Positions 32,489 to 39,933 of a stretch of 64,000 bases of DNA are shown in pieces (the first letter of the stretch is position 1; every line of letters starts with the position of its first letter). Source of the stretch: Ruminococcaceae bacterium UBA6353 (GTDB lineage: Bacteria; Bacillota; Clostridia; Oscillospirales; Acutalibacteraceae); assembly GCA_002437905.1 (NCBI GenBank), contig DJRT01000025.1, positions 40,027-104,026 on the forward strand. The letters are read 5' to 3'. The notes beneath the pieces are model-generated. The model saw only the letters and a list, made by a program, of their open reading frames with translations. It made no database searches and was not told the origin of the DNA. The position numbers were made by a program, and so were the translations under genes.

Positions 32489-32533
32489 TTGTCGCTATAC
32501 TTACAGTATAGCATAATCCCCATTAAAAAGCAA
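32489..32533. promoter_or_regulatory. Overlapping divergent promoters with a shared palindrome
   Basis: Rightward: TTGTCG (32489-32494), 17-nt spacer, CATAAT (32512-32517). Leftward: TTGCTT (32528-32533), 17-nt spacer, TATACT (32505-32510). Between them GCTATACT-TAC-AGTATAGC (32494-32512) is a perfect 8-bp inverted repeat that covers both -10 regions. A bound regulator would affect both transcripts. Confidence 0.7.
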
Positions 32534-32556
32534 GCGACGATAAGGAGTGATGATGT

Positions 32557-34437
32557 ATGCGCATGCGCATGCCAAAGATCCCGCTGTTTACCATCGACCC
32601 GTATTTTTCCATCTGGAGCCAGGAACCGCTGAATGAGCAGCGTACCAAGCACTGGACCGATGCCCCCTGCACCGTCACCGGCACCGTGACGGTGGACGGC
32701 ACAGCCTACCGGTTCCTCGGTGCCGGCAGCGATCCCTGCCTGCCGCAAACAGCCGTGGACGCCGACGCACTGACCACCACCGCTGTGTATGAGGGCGCCG
32801 GCATCCGGCTGACCGCCCGCTTCCTCAGCCCGTTGCTGGCAGACGACCTGTATCTGTGCAGCCGGCCGGTGGCCTACCTGCACCTGGCGGTGGAGAGCCT
32901 GGACGGCGCGGCACACACCGTGACCGCCCGCCTGGCCTGCAGCGAGGAGCTGGTGCTCAACCACGCCGGTGAGGGGCGCGCCTGGTCAGAGGCAGTGCCC
33001 GTGGACGGCCTGAGCTGCGTGCGCATGGGCAGCGGCGCACAGCCGGTGCTGCAGCGCTGCGGCGATGATCTGCGCATTGACTGGGGCTACCTGTACTTAG
33101 CCGTGCGCGGCAGCGCGGCCACCGGCAACCAGGCCGCCGACAACCTGTATGCCGTGTATGCCGAGACCGCGGTGGCGCCGGAGGCGCTGTTCCTGCTCGG
33201 CTATGACGATATCCACAGCCTGACCTATTTCGGCCAGCCGGTGGATGCCTACTGGAAAAAGGATGGCAAGACCATCACCGCCGCGCTGCAGGAGGCCGCC
33301 GACGAATATGAGCGCCTGCAGATGCGGTGTGACCGCTTTTCGGCCGCACTGGCGGCCGAGGCGACCGCCAAGGGCGGCGAGGAATACGCCGAGCTGCTGC
33401 TGCTGGCCTACCGGCAGGTGATGGCCGCCCACAAGCTGGCGCTTGACCCCGCCGGCGAAGTGCTGTATGTCTCCAAAGAATGCTTCTCCAATGGCTGCGC
33501 CGCCACGGTGGATGTGACCTACCCCAGCGCCCCGCTGTATCTCTATTACAACACCGAGCTGCTCAAGGGGATGCTGCGCCCGGTATTCCGCTATGCCCGC
33601 AGCGAGGAATGGCCGTATGACTATGCCCCGCACGATGTGGGCACCTACCCGCTGCTGAACGGGCAGGCCTATGGCAAGTGGGGTGAGCCGGGCGCGCCGA
33701 AGCACGACTGGCAGATGCCCGTGGAGGAGTGCGGCAATATCCTGATCCTGATGGCCGCAATCACCGAAAAGGAGGGCAGCGCCGCCTTTGCACAGGAGCA
33801 TATGGATCTGCTGGAGACCTGGGTGGCCTACCTGGAGCGCTACGGCGAGGACCCCGAAAACCAGCTCTGCACCGATGATTTTGCCGGCCATCTGGCGCAC
33901 AATTGCAACCTCTCACTGAAAGCCATCCTGGGGCTGGCGGGATATGCCCGCATCCTGCGGCTGCTCGGCCGCACGGCCGAGGCCGCCGAAGCAGAGCAAA
34001 AGGCCAAGACCTATGCCGAGTCCTTCCTCACCCGCGCGGCCAATGCAGACGGCAGCACCCGGCTGGCCTATGACCGCCCCGACACCTTCAGCCTGAAATA
34101 CAACGCCGTGTGGGACAAGGTCTGGAAAACCGGTCTGCTGCCGGAAAGCTTCTATGCCGGGGAGACCGCCCGCTACAAGGCGGAGCTGCTGCCCTACGGC
34201 GTACCGCTGGACAGCCGTGAGCGCTACACCAAATCCGACTGGACGCTGTGGGTCGCCTGCATGGCGCCGGACGCCGCCGACTTCCGCCTGCTTGTACACC
34301 GGCTGTGGCTGACCTACGATAACACCCACCAGCGGGTGCCGATGACCGACTGGTACTACGCCAACACCGCCGAGATGGTCGGCTTCCGCAACCGCACCGT
34401 GCAGGGCGGGCTATTCCTGCGCCTGCTGCTGGATTAA
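32557..34437 (+). CDS. DUF4965/DUF5127/DUF1793 (GtaA-like) protein, probable glycoside hydrolase
   Basis: A 626-residue protein of the family named after fungal glutaminase GtaA. It has a beta-sandwich N-terminal part (about 1-200) with the opening FTIDPYFSIWSQEPLN and a C-terminal alpha/alpha barrel (about 300-626). Signatures in the barrel are GTYPLLNGQAYG, MPVEECGNILILMAA, ANADGSTRLAYDRPDTFSLKYN and the final DWYYANTAEMVGFRNRTVQ. Many gut members stand in carbohydrate loci, so a glycosidase role is more likely than glutaminase; this is inference. No signal peptide. AAGGAG precedes the ATG. The divergent AraC gene is its probable regulator. Confidence 0.85.
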   Translation: MRMRMPKIPLFTIDPYFSIWSQEPLNEQRTKHWTDAPCTVTGTVTVDGTAYRFLGAGSDPCLPQTAVDADALTTTAVYEGAGIRLTARFLSPLLADDLYLCSRPVAYLHLAVESLDGAAHTVTARLACSEELVLNHAGEGRAWSEAVPVDGLSCVRMGSGAQPVLQRCGDDLRIDWGYLYLAVRGSAATGNQAADNLYAVYAETAVAPEALFLLGYDDIHSLTYFGQPVDAYWKKDGKTITAALQEAADEYERLQMRCDRFSAALAAEATAKGGEEYAELLLLAYRQVMAAHKLALDPAGEVLYVSKECFSNGCAATVDVTYPSAPLYLYYNTELLKGMLRPVFRYARSEEWPYDYAPHDVGTYPLLNGQAYGKWGEPGAPKHDWQMPVEECGNILILMAAITEKEGSAAFAQEHMDLLETWVAYLERYGEDPENQLCTDDFAGHLAHNCNLSLKAILGLAGYARILRLLGRTAEAAEAEQKAKTYAESFLTRAANADGSTRLAYDRPDTFSLKYNAVWDKVWKTGLLPESFYAGETARYKAELLPYGVPLDSRERYTKSDWTLWVACMAPDAADFRLLVHRLWLTYDNTHQRVPMTDWYYANTAEMVGFRNRTVQGGLFLRLLLD

Positions 34438-34471
34438 GCGATCCCTGCACCGGCTGACGACGCAGGAATGA

Positions 34472-34514
34472 AACAGCGGGTATAACCACGGCGTGGTTAT
34501 ACCCGCTGTTGTTT
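34472..34514 (+). terminator. Intrinsic terminator after the DUF4965 gene
   Basis: A perfect 18-bp stem (34472-34489 with 34493-34510) with a 3-nt loop; the T-tail is interrupted by G. Confidence 0.75.
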
Positions 34515-34529
34515 GTTGGCTGCAGAAAA

Positions 34530-35129
34530 TCAAGCCGCAGTCGATGCAGAACGCTCCGCGATCAACTGGAAAATAGGACCGCTCAGATCAGAATCGGACA
34601 TTGCCGTATACAGCTTACGCAGTGCATCAAGCTGGCTTCCCGTGGCTTGCGCCTGCGCACCGTCCAACAAGGCATATCGCGGATACAGCTGCAATTGCCG
34701 CTCCAGTATAGCCGCATAGTCCGGCAGCCGCTCTGTGCACTGTGCGGTCACATCTGCCTGCAGATCCCGTAGGTATCCGCCCCAGTAAAAAAACGATGCA
34801 GCCCCCGCCGTATCAGCCAAAGAGAAAGCCTGGCCAAAGGCCGTCTGCCCGGCGGTCGTTGCCGTCTCCACGGCCTGCTGCAGATCGGCATATCGGGCGG
34901 CGTCCGGCTGGGCGATGGTCTGCTGCAGCGCGTCATACAGCGCCTGCATAGCCGGCGCCTCTGCCGTAAACACCGCCGTGTAGCAGCTCTGCACCCGCTC
35001 GGCATACGCCCGCTGCTCCCGGCGCTCCCCAAACAGCCGCATGGCGCTGCGGTCGATCATCACCGTGAGCGCCAGCAGCGGCACCAGCCACAGCGCTGTT
35101 TTAAGTCCCTTGCGGAGCTTTTCGTTCAT
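34530..35129 (-). CDS. Single-span membrane protein of unknown function
   Basis: A 199-residue protein with one helix near residues 9-25 and an outside part of about 170 residues that is helical and rich in Ala and Gln, without recognised motifs; it could form a coiled or helical bundle. AGAGGAGG lies 8 nt before the ATG. It stands alone, convergent with the DUF4965 gene. I do not recognise it. Confidence 0.7.
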   Translation of the reverse strand: MNEKLRKGLKTALWLVPLLALTVMIDRSAMRLFGERREQRAYAERVQSCYTAVFTAEAPAMQALYDALQQTIAQPDAARYADLQQAVETATTAGQTAFGQAFSLADTAGAASFFYWGGYLRDLQADVTAQCTERLPDYAAILERQLQLYPRYALLDGAQAQATGSQLDALRKLYTAMSDSDLSGPIFQLIAERSASTAA

Positions 35130-35242
35130 ATCGGCGTCCTCCTCTTATCATAAGCATCGGTTTTCCGTGGCGCAGGTCAACCCGCAGCTGCGTGGGATAT
35201 CTCACCTATTATTTTACTATATTTCCCTTAAAAGTCAATGAA

Positions 35243-35285
35243 GAAGACGGTTTCCGCCTTTACAGGCGAAAACCGTCTTCCTTTT
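35243..35285. terminator. Intrinsic terminator next to bioY
   Basis: A 16-bp stem with one mismatch (35243-35258 with 35265-35280), followed on the plus strand by CTTTTTG. It lies downstream of birA-bioY (minus strand) and may serve that operon too. Confidence 0.65.
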
Positions 35286-35305
35286 TGTCTAAACCAGCGG
35301 GCAGT

Positions 35306-35842
35306 CTACCCCAAAAAGCCGTGCTTCTCCAGCACGCTGCGCAGCGGCGGTATCACGCCGCAGCAGACGGCGATCTTGATCGCATCCCCTGGCAGGAACG
35401 GCACCACACACACCAGCAGGGCGCTGCCCACAGCCACCCCGGACTGCAGCACATACCACACCGTGCCCAGCGCGTACAGCGCCGCCGTGCCGGCCAGCAG
35501 CGCCAGCGCCAGCCGCCAGGGGCTGCTGCTCCGCCGCCACAGCAGGCCGGCCACCACTGCGCAGGCGATATAGCCCACGATATAGCCGCCGGTGGGGCCG
35601 GCAATGCGCTGAAACCCGCCGGCAAAGCCGGCAAACACCGGCACCCCAACCGCACCCAGCAGCACATACAGCGAGACTGCCGCCGTGCCCTCGCCCAGCC
35701 CCAGCAGACCCACAGCAAAATACACGCCCAGGCTGGCAAAGCTCAGCGGAATCGGCCCGATCGCCACCGAAAACGGCGACACAGCGCACAGCACCGCCGC
35801 CAGCAGCGCCACACGCACCATACGGATCACATTTTTGTGCAT
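35306..35842 (-). CDS. bioY: Biotin transporter BioY
   Basis: A 178-residue membrane protein, the substrate-binding S component of the biotin ECF transporter, with about six helices. Signatures are PIPLSFASLGVYFAVGLLG near 30-50 and AGPTGGYIVGYI near 81-93, the BioY PTGGY motif. GGGAGG precedes the ATG at 35842, which lies inside the end of birA (16-nt overlap), so translation is coupled. Energy-coupling subunits EcfAT are not adjacent; they are shared in many Firmicutes. Confidence 0.95.
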   Translation of the reverse strand: MHKNVIRMVRVALLAAVLCAVSPFSVAIGPIPLSFASLGVYFAVGLLGLGEGTAAVSLYVLLGAVGVPVFAGFAGGFQRIAGPTGGYIVGYIACAVVAGLLWRRSSSPWRLALALLAGTAALYALGTVWYVLQSGVAVGSALLVCVVPFLPGDAIKIAVCCGVIPPLRSVLEKHGFLG

Positions 35843-36603
35843 CGGATACTAACCTCCCCGGAATGCAGCTCCACGCGTTCCCCCTCCGGGGTGCGCACAA
35901 GCAGGTGCCCTTCGTCCGTGATTTCCTCTGCCACGGCGGTAAAGGCTTCTTCCCCCCGCAGCACCGTCACCGTGCGGCCGGGCAGGAAGCTCAGCCGCCG
36001 GTATTCCGCCATCATGGCACCGTCAGCCGCCGGATACAGGTGCTCCCACTCCTCCAGCAGCGCCGCAATCAGGGCGCTGCGGTCAGCGGTGAAGCCCTCG
36101 TTCTCCAGCGTGGTGACCAGCGGCTGCAGCGACGGCGGAAAGGCGGCTGCCGCCACATTGATGCCAATTCCCAGTACACACCAGCGCAGCCGGCCATCGG
36201 CGGCCGGTTCCCCCTCCGCCAGGATGCCACACAGCTTGCGCCCGTGCAAAAACAGGTCATTGACCCACTTGATCTGCGGCTGCGCGCCGCACACCCGGTG
36301 GATGGCCCGCGTGGCCGCCACCGCCCCGCAGCAGGTAATGCGGCCGGGATCCATCCCGGCCGGCGGCCGCAGCAGCAGCGACAGATACACCCCACCGGCC
36401 GGCGAAAAGAACGCCCGCCCCCGCCGGCCGCGGCCGGCGCTCTGCGCATTGGCCGTGACCACCGTCCCCTCCGGCACACCGGCCTGTGCCAGTGCGCGGC
36501 AGCGGGTATTGGTGGAGTCCAGCGACGGCCACACCTCCAGTGTGCGGCCGAAAACCGCCGTGTGCAGCCGGGCGCGGATGGCCTGTTCGCTGATCGTATC
36601 CAT
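35827..36603 (-). CDS. birA: Biotin-[acetyl-CoA-carboxylase] ligase
   Basis: A 258-residue biotin protein ligase that attaches biotin to carboxylase carrier domains. It has SLDSTNTRCRALA near 28-40, the biotinyl-AMP binding loop AGRGRRGRAF at about 56-65, the KWVNDLFLHGRKLCGILAE segment near 110-130, and a C-terminal SH3-like domain near 205-255. There is no N-terminal DNA-binding domain, so unlike group II BirA it cannot act as a repressor. GAGGGGGAG precedes the ATG. It forms an operon with the biotin transporter gene, so uptake and use are linked. Confidence 0.95.
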   Translation of the reverse strand: MDTISEQAIRARLHTAVFGRTLEVWPSLDSTNTRCRALAQAGVPEGTVVTANAQSAGRGRRGRAFFSPAGGVYLSLLLRPPAGMDPGRITCCGAVAATRAIHRVCGAQPQIKWVNDLFLHGRKLCGILAEGEPAADGRLRWCVLGIGINVAAAAFPPSLQPLVTTLENEGFTADRSALIAALLEEWEHLYPAADGAMMAEYRRLSFLPGRTVTVLRGEEAFTAVAEEITDEGHLLVRTPEGERVELHSGEVSIRCTKM

Positions 36604-36634
36604 TCCGCTCCCCCTCTGCTGCCGCTTTTCTCTG

Positions 36635-36663
36635 ATTTTACCACACTTTCGGTCGCCTGTAAA
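36635..36663 (-). promoter_or_regulatory. Promoter of birA-bioY
   Basis: Minus-strand TTTACA (36658-36663), 17-nt spacer, TAAAAT (36635-36640), 31 nt before the birA ATG. Confidence 0.6.
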
Positions 36664-36710
36664 CCGGGGGAAAGAAAAGTTTTTGCCTTTTTCGACAGCA
36701 GCCCGTCGGT

Positions 36711-37283
36711 TTACTCCGGCTTTGTTTCCAGCTGCAGCGGATAATCGGCGATATGCGCCACCCTGAACCCATTGGCCTTATAGCGGGCATAGTCAAAGGC
36801 CTCCAGCTCGTCAATGGCCAGCTTGTGGAATTCGTAGAAATTGTGCCACCACTCGTACCCGGTGCCAAGCGACGCGCCCAGATAGGCGTCTGCGATATCG
36901 CAGCCCATCTGCGGCGCCACATAAAAGGCGCCCATGGCCAGCACATTGACCCCATTGCCCGTGATGGCACGCAGCGCCGCCGGCACACTTTCCACCACGC
37001 CGGCATGCACATGCGGGCACTTGCTGGCCGCAATATGGATGCCCATGCCGGTGCCGCAGAACAGCAGCGCCCGCTCATATTCTCCCTCGGAGATCCGGCT
37101 GCCGACCCGCAGACCGACCCGGTGAAACATATTCTCGGTATCCTCCGGGTCGCTCTCGGCCGTAACCCCCAGATCGGCGATCGTCCACCCCTTCCGGCGC
37201 AGGTGAGCCACCACCGCCTCCTTGAGAGGATATCCGGCAAAATCTGCCCCCACAACCAGCTGCTTATCCTTGATGGTTTTCAT
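36711..37283 (-). CDS. RpiB/LacA/LacB family sugar-phosphate isomerase
   Basis: A 190-residue protein of the ribose-5-phosphate isomerase B / galactose-6-phosphate isomerase family. Visible are the VVGADFAGYPLKEAVVAHLRRKG N-terminal block near 11-33, the active-site RALLFCGTGMGIHIAASK block near 75-92 (Cys and the GTGxG phosphate loop), and NGVNVLAMGAFYV near 110-122. The C-terminal extension of about 40 residues with WWHNFYEFHKLAIDELEAFDY is not part of core RpiB, so the substrate may be an unusual sugar phosphate. GGAGGG lies about 5 nt before the ATG at 37283. It is divergent from an AraC regulator and two SGNH hydrolases, which suggests a shared sugar pathway. Confidence 0.88.
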   Translation of the reverse strand: MKTIKDKQLVVGADFAGYPLKEAVVAHLRRKGWTIADLGVTAESDPEDTENMFHRVGLRVGSRISEGEYERALLFCGTGMGIHIAASKCPHVHAGVVESVPAALRAITGNGVNVLAMGAFYVAPQMGCDIADAYLGASLGTGYEWWHNFYEFHKLAIDELEAFDYARYKANGFRVAHIADYPLQLETKPE

Positions 37284-37383
37284 ATGGTTCCCTCCTATAT
37301 ATTGGTCATCTTCATTGTACCATAGAGAACCGGGGAGAAAAATGGACACAATCGCCCTGATTATATACGAAATTGACCTGCGC

Positions 37384-37412
37384 TTGCAAAAACGACCACA
37401 CTTTGGTATAGT
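37384..37412 (+). promoter_or_regulatory. Promoter of the AraC-SGNH operon
   Basis: TTGCAA (37384-37389), 17-nt spacer, TATAGT (37407-37412), 30 nt before the ATG at 37443. The region between this and the RpiB-type gene is only about 160 nt and holds the divergent start signals. Confidence 0.65.
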
Positions 37413-37442
37413 GTGCAAGAGAGCACAGAGAGGGGTGCGGAA

Positions 37443-38276
37443 ATGGAGCACGAATGGCAGGCGCACGCCGCCTGGCAGGTGAACCCCCTATATTACAAGG
37501 GGGAGCTGACCACCTGCGGCAGCAGCTGGCGCTTTGATAATATCCATGTCGGGTTTGATAAATTCTACTTCATCGTTGAAGGCTCCTGCATGATCGAGAT
37601 CGATGGGCACAAGCATCTGGCAAAGCCGTATCAGCTTTTTCTGCTGCCCGGCCATACTGCCCAGACCCTCTACACACTGGAAGACCAGACGGTCAAAAAA
37701 TACTGGTTCCACTGCGCCCTGCCCTGCGGGGAACAGACCCTGTCCGAGGTTCTGCATCTACCCTATTATATCGAGGTATCAGATGTGGCGTATATCCAGC
37801 AGCTTTTCTGCCGCATCCTGCAGGGAGAAAAGGAACCTGCACTGACGGCAAAGCTGCAGCAGAAGGCCGCCATCCTGGAGCTTGTAGCCTACTATGTGCA
37901 GCATTCAGGCGCCCGCAGCAGCACCGTCAGCTACGACAGCCGCATCACACAGGTTCTGGACTATATTGAGGATCACCTGACGGACGATCTGCCGCTGGAC
38001 GACCTGTGCCAGCTGGTGCATTTCCAGCCAAGCTATTTCATTCGGTTCTTCAAGAGCGCCACCGGGGCGACGCCGGCCGCCTATATCCAGAGCCGCCGCG
38101 TGGCACTGGCGCAGCAGCTGCTATTGGATCAGACCCTCTCCATCCAGGATATCAGCGCCCGCTGCGGCTTCCGCAATCCGCCGTATTTCTCCCGCTGCTT
38201 CAAAAAATGGACGGGGCTTTCCCCCACCAGGTACCAAAGTCTGGCCATCAAGCGACATGTGAACACCGAACCATAA
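37443..38276 (+). CDS. AraC-family transcriptional regulator
   Basis: A 277-residue regulator with an N-terminal cupin sensing domain (about 1-130, FIVEGSCMIEIDGHKHLAKPYQLFLLPG) and a C-terminal AraC DNA-binding domain (about 170-270, DLPLDDLCQLVHFQPSYFIRFFKSATGATPAAYI and IQDISARCGFRNPPYFSRCFKKWTGLSPTRYQ). AGAGGGG precedes the ATG at 37443. It is followed 12 nt later by two SGNH hydrolase genes and lies opposite the RpiB-like gene, so these are its probable targets. Confidence 0.93.
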   Translation: MEHEWQAHAAWQVNPLYYKGELTTCGSSWRFDNIHVGFDKFYFIVEGSCMIEIDGHKHLAKPYQLFLLPGHTAQTLYTLEDQTVKKYWFHCALPCGEQTLSEVLHLPYYIEVSDVAYIQQLFCRILQGEKEPALTAKLQQKAAILELVAYYVQHSGARSSTVSYDSRITQVLDYIEDHLTDDLPLDDLCQLVHFQPSYFIRFFKSATGATPAAYIQSRRVALAQQLLLDQTLSIQDISARCGFRNPPYFSRCFKKWTGLSPTRYQSLAIKRHVNTEP

Positions 38277-38288
38277 GGAGAGAAGCCC

Positions 38289-39068
38289 ATGCACGATTGC
38301 TTCAACCTGCGCTTTAATATACAGAAAAGCGGCTGGGATACCCCGGAGGATCCCGCCCTGTTTGCCGGGATGTTTTCCGAGCAGCCGGAAAAGATCCGCG
38401 CCTGCCTGCAGGACTATGCAAACATCAACCGGCAGGCGCTGGAGGAAATTGCCGCCGGCCTCGACCTGCCGGCGCTGGCCGCACGCTGTGCCGGCCAGAC
38501 CCTGCTGCTGATGGGGGACTCCATCACCTCGGATCGCCTCAGCTATGGCAAGATCGCCGCGCTGGCCCTGCCGGGGCGGGTGATCGACGGCGCGATCTCC
38601 GGTTCGCGCTCAGTCAATGTGGCCGCCGACCTGCCCCGCTGCCTTGCGGCACACAGGCCCACCCTCGTTTCCGTTATGATCGGCACAAATGACGCCGTCT
38701 TCCGGGACAAGGCATGCACCGCCACCACCGTTTCCCTGCAGGAATTCCGGCGCAATCTGACCGCCATAGCCGAACAGGTGCACCAAAGCCGCGCCCGGCT
38801 GGTGCTGCACGCCGTGCCCCCGGCATTCTATGCCCGCTTTACCCAGTGCAGCCCGTATTATGCCGTTACGGAGGAGGCCAACGCCCAGTTTGCCGCCTGT
38901 GTGCGCTGCGTGGCTGCGCAGACCGGCGCGGTGTACCACGATACCCGCCCGCTTTTCCGCGGCCGGCCCCCGGAGCAGCTGTTTGAGCCGGACGGCATCC
39001 ATCTGTCACCCCTGGCGCAAAAGCTGGTTGCCCGCAGCTTTCTGCAGCTATTAACCACCATTATCTGA
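38289..39068 (+). CDS. SGNH/GDSL-family esterase or lipase-like hydrolase
   Basis: A 259-residue cytosolic SGNH hydrolase. Block I is GDSIT with nucleophile Ser78, Block III is GTND near 136-139, and the catalytic Asp235-xx-His238 pair is in DGIHLS. Such enzymes often remove acetyl groups from sugars. AAGGAG lies 8 nt before the ATG. It follows the AraC gene in an operon and is followed 18 nt later by a second SGNH gene, so the pair may deacetylate two substrates or two positions of one glycan. The substrate is inference. Confidence 0.88.
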   Translation: MHDCFNLRFNIQKSGWDTPEDPALFAGMFSEQPEKIRACLQDYANINRQALEEIAAGLDLPALAARCAGQTLLLMGDSITSDRLSYGKIAALALPGRVIDGAISGSRSVNVAADLPRCLAAHRPTLVSVMIGTNDAVFRDKACTATTVSLQEFRRNLTAIAEQVHQSRARLVLHAVPPAFYARFTQCSPYYAVTEEANAQFAACVRCVAAQTGAVYHDTRPLFRGRPPEQLFEPDGIHLSPLAQKLVARSFLQLLTTII

Positions 39069-39086
39069 ACAAGGAGGAGTCTATCC

Positions 39087-39812
39087 ATGGAGATCATGCA
39101 AAAAATCGCGAAAAAAGCCGCCGACCTGTACGGCGAGAAAAGCCCGACCATCGCCTTTTTGGGGGACAGCGTTACCCAGGGCTGCTTTGAGCTGTACACC
39201 AAAACCAACGGTGATATGGAAACGGTTTTTGACCGTTCCTCTACCTATGCGCAGTACCTGTCCGATATTCTGGCACAGCTTTTCCCCAATGTACCGGTCA
39301 ATATCGTCAATGCCGGCATCAGCGGCGACCGGGCGCCCAGCGGCGCCGACCGGCTGGAGCGTGATGTGCTGGCGCACCGGCCGGATCTGACCGTGGTATG
39401 CTACGGGCTGAACGACAGCACCTGGGGGATGCACAGTCTTCCGCTCTACACCGCCGGACTGGAACGCATCTTCAAGGCACTGCAACAGGCGGGCAGCGAG
39501 TGCATCTTCATGACCCCCAATATGATGAACCCTACCATCAGCTGCCATGTGCACAATACCCCCTTTGAGACAGTGGCCAAAACCACCATGGATGTGCAGA
39601 ACAGCGGCACCCTGACCAACTATCTGGAGGCCGGCAAGCAGGTGGCCGCCGCCTGTGGTGTGCGGGTATGTGATGTGTACGCCAAATGGCAGCTTCTGGC
39701 GGCCAACGGCGTGGATGTGAGTGAGCTGCTGGCCAACCACATCAATCACCCCACCCGGTACATGAACCGGCTGTTCGCCTATTCCCTGATGGAGACCCTG
39801 CTGCAGCCGTAA
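39087..39812 (+). CDS. SGNH-family hydrolase with altered catalytic triad
   Basis: A 241-residue SGNH hydrolase with Block I GDSVT (Ser28), a glycine in NAGISGD (Block II), and Block III as GLND. Near the C-terminus, where SGNH enzymes have DxxHP, this protein reads HINHP, so the usual Asp is replaced and the enzyme may use a Ser-His dyad. AAGGAGG lies 9 nt before the ATG. It is only distantly similar to the preceding SGNH protein. It ends the operon, followed by a terminator. Confidence 0.87.
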   Translation: MEIMQKIAKKAADLYGEKSPTIAFLGDSVTQGCFELYTKTNGDMETVFDRSSTYAQYLSDILAQLFPNVPVNIVNAGISGDRAPSGADRLERDVLAHRPDLTVVCYGLNDSTWGMHSLPLYTAGLERIFKALQQAGSECIFMTPNMMNPTISCHVHNTPFETVAKTTMDVQNSGTLTNYLEAGKQVAAACGVRVCDVYAKWQLLAANGVDVSELLANHINHPTRYMNRLFAYSLMETLLQP

Positions 39813-39825
39813 GGCCCCAGCCCCC

Positions 39826-39863
39826 AAAAAGCGACAGGACGCACGGCCTCCTGCCGCTTTTTC
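39826..39863 (+). terminator. Intrinsic terminator after the SGNH operon
   Basis: Stem 39830-39839 with 39849-39858 (one mismatch), A5 before and T5 after. Confidence 0.8.
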
Positions 39864-39865
39864 TG

Positions 39866-39894
39866 TTGCAAAGCGGGCCAATATCGGCTATACT
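39866..39894 (+). promoter_or_regulatory. Promoter of the GH13 gene
   Basis: TTGCAA (39866-39871), 17-nt spacer, TATACT (39889-39894), 40 nt before the ATG at 39934. Confidence 0.75.
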
Positions 39895-39933
39895 ACCCAT
39901 GTAGGGTTTTTCTCAGGAAAGGAGCGCCGGTGT

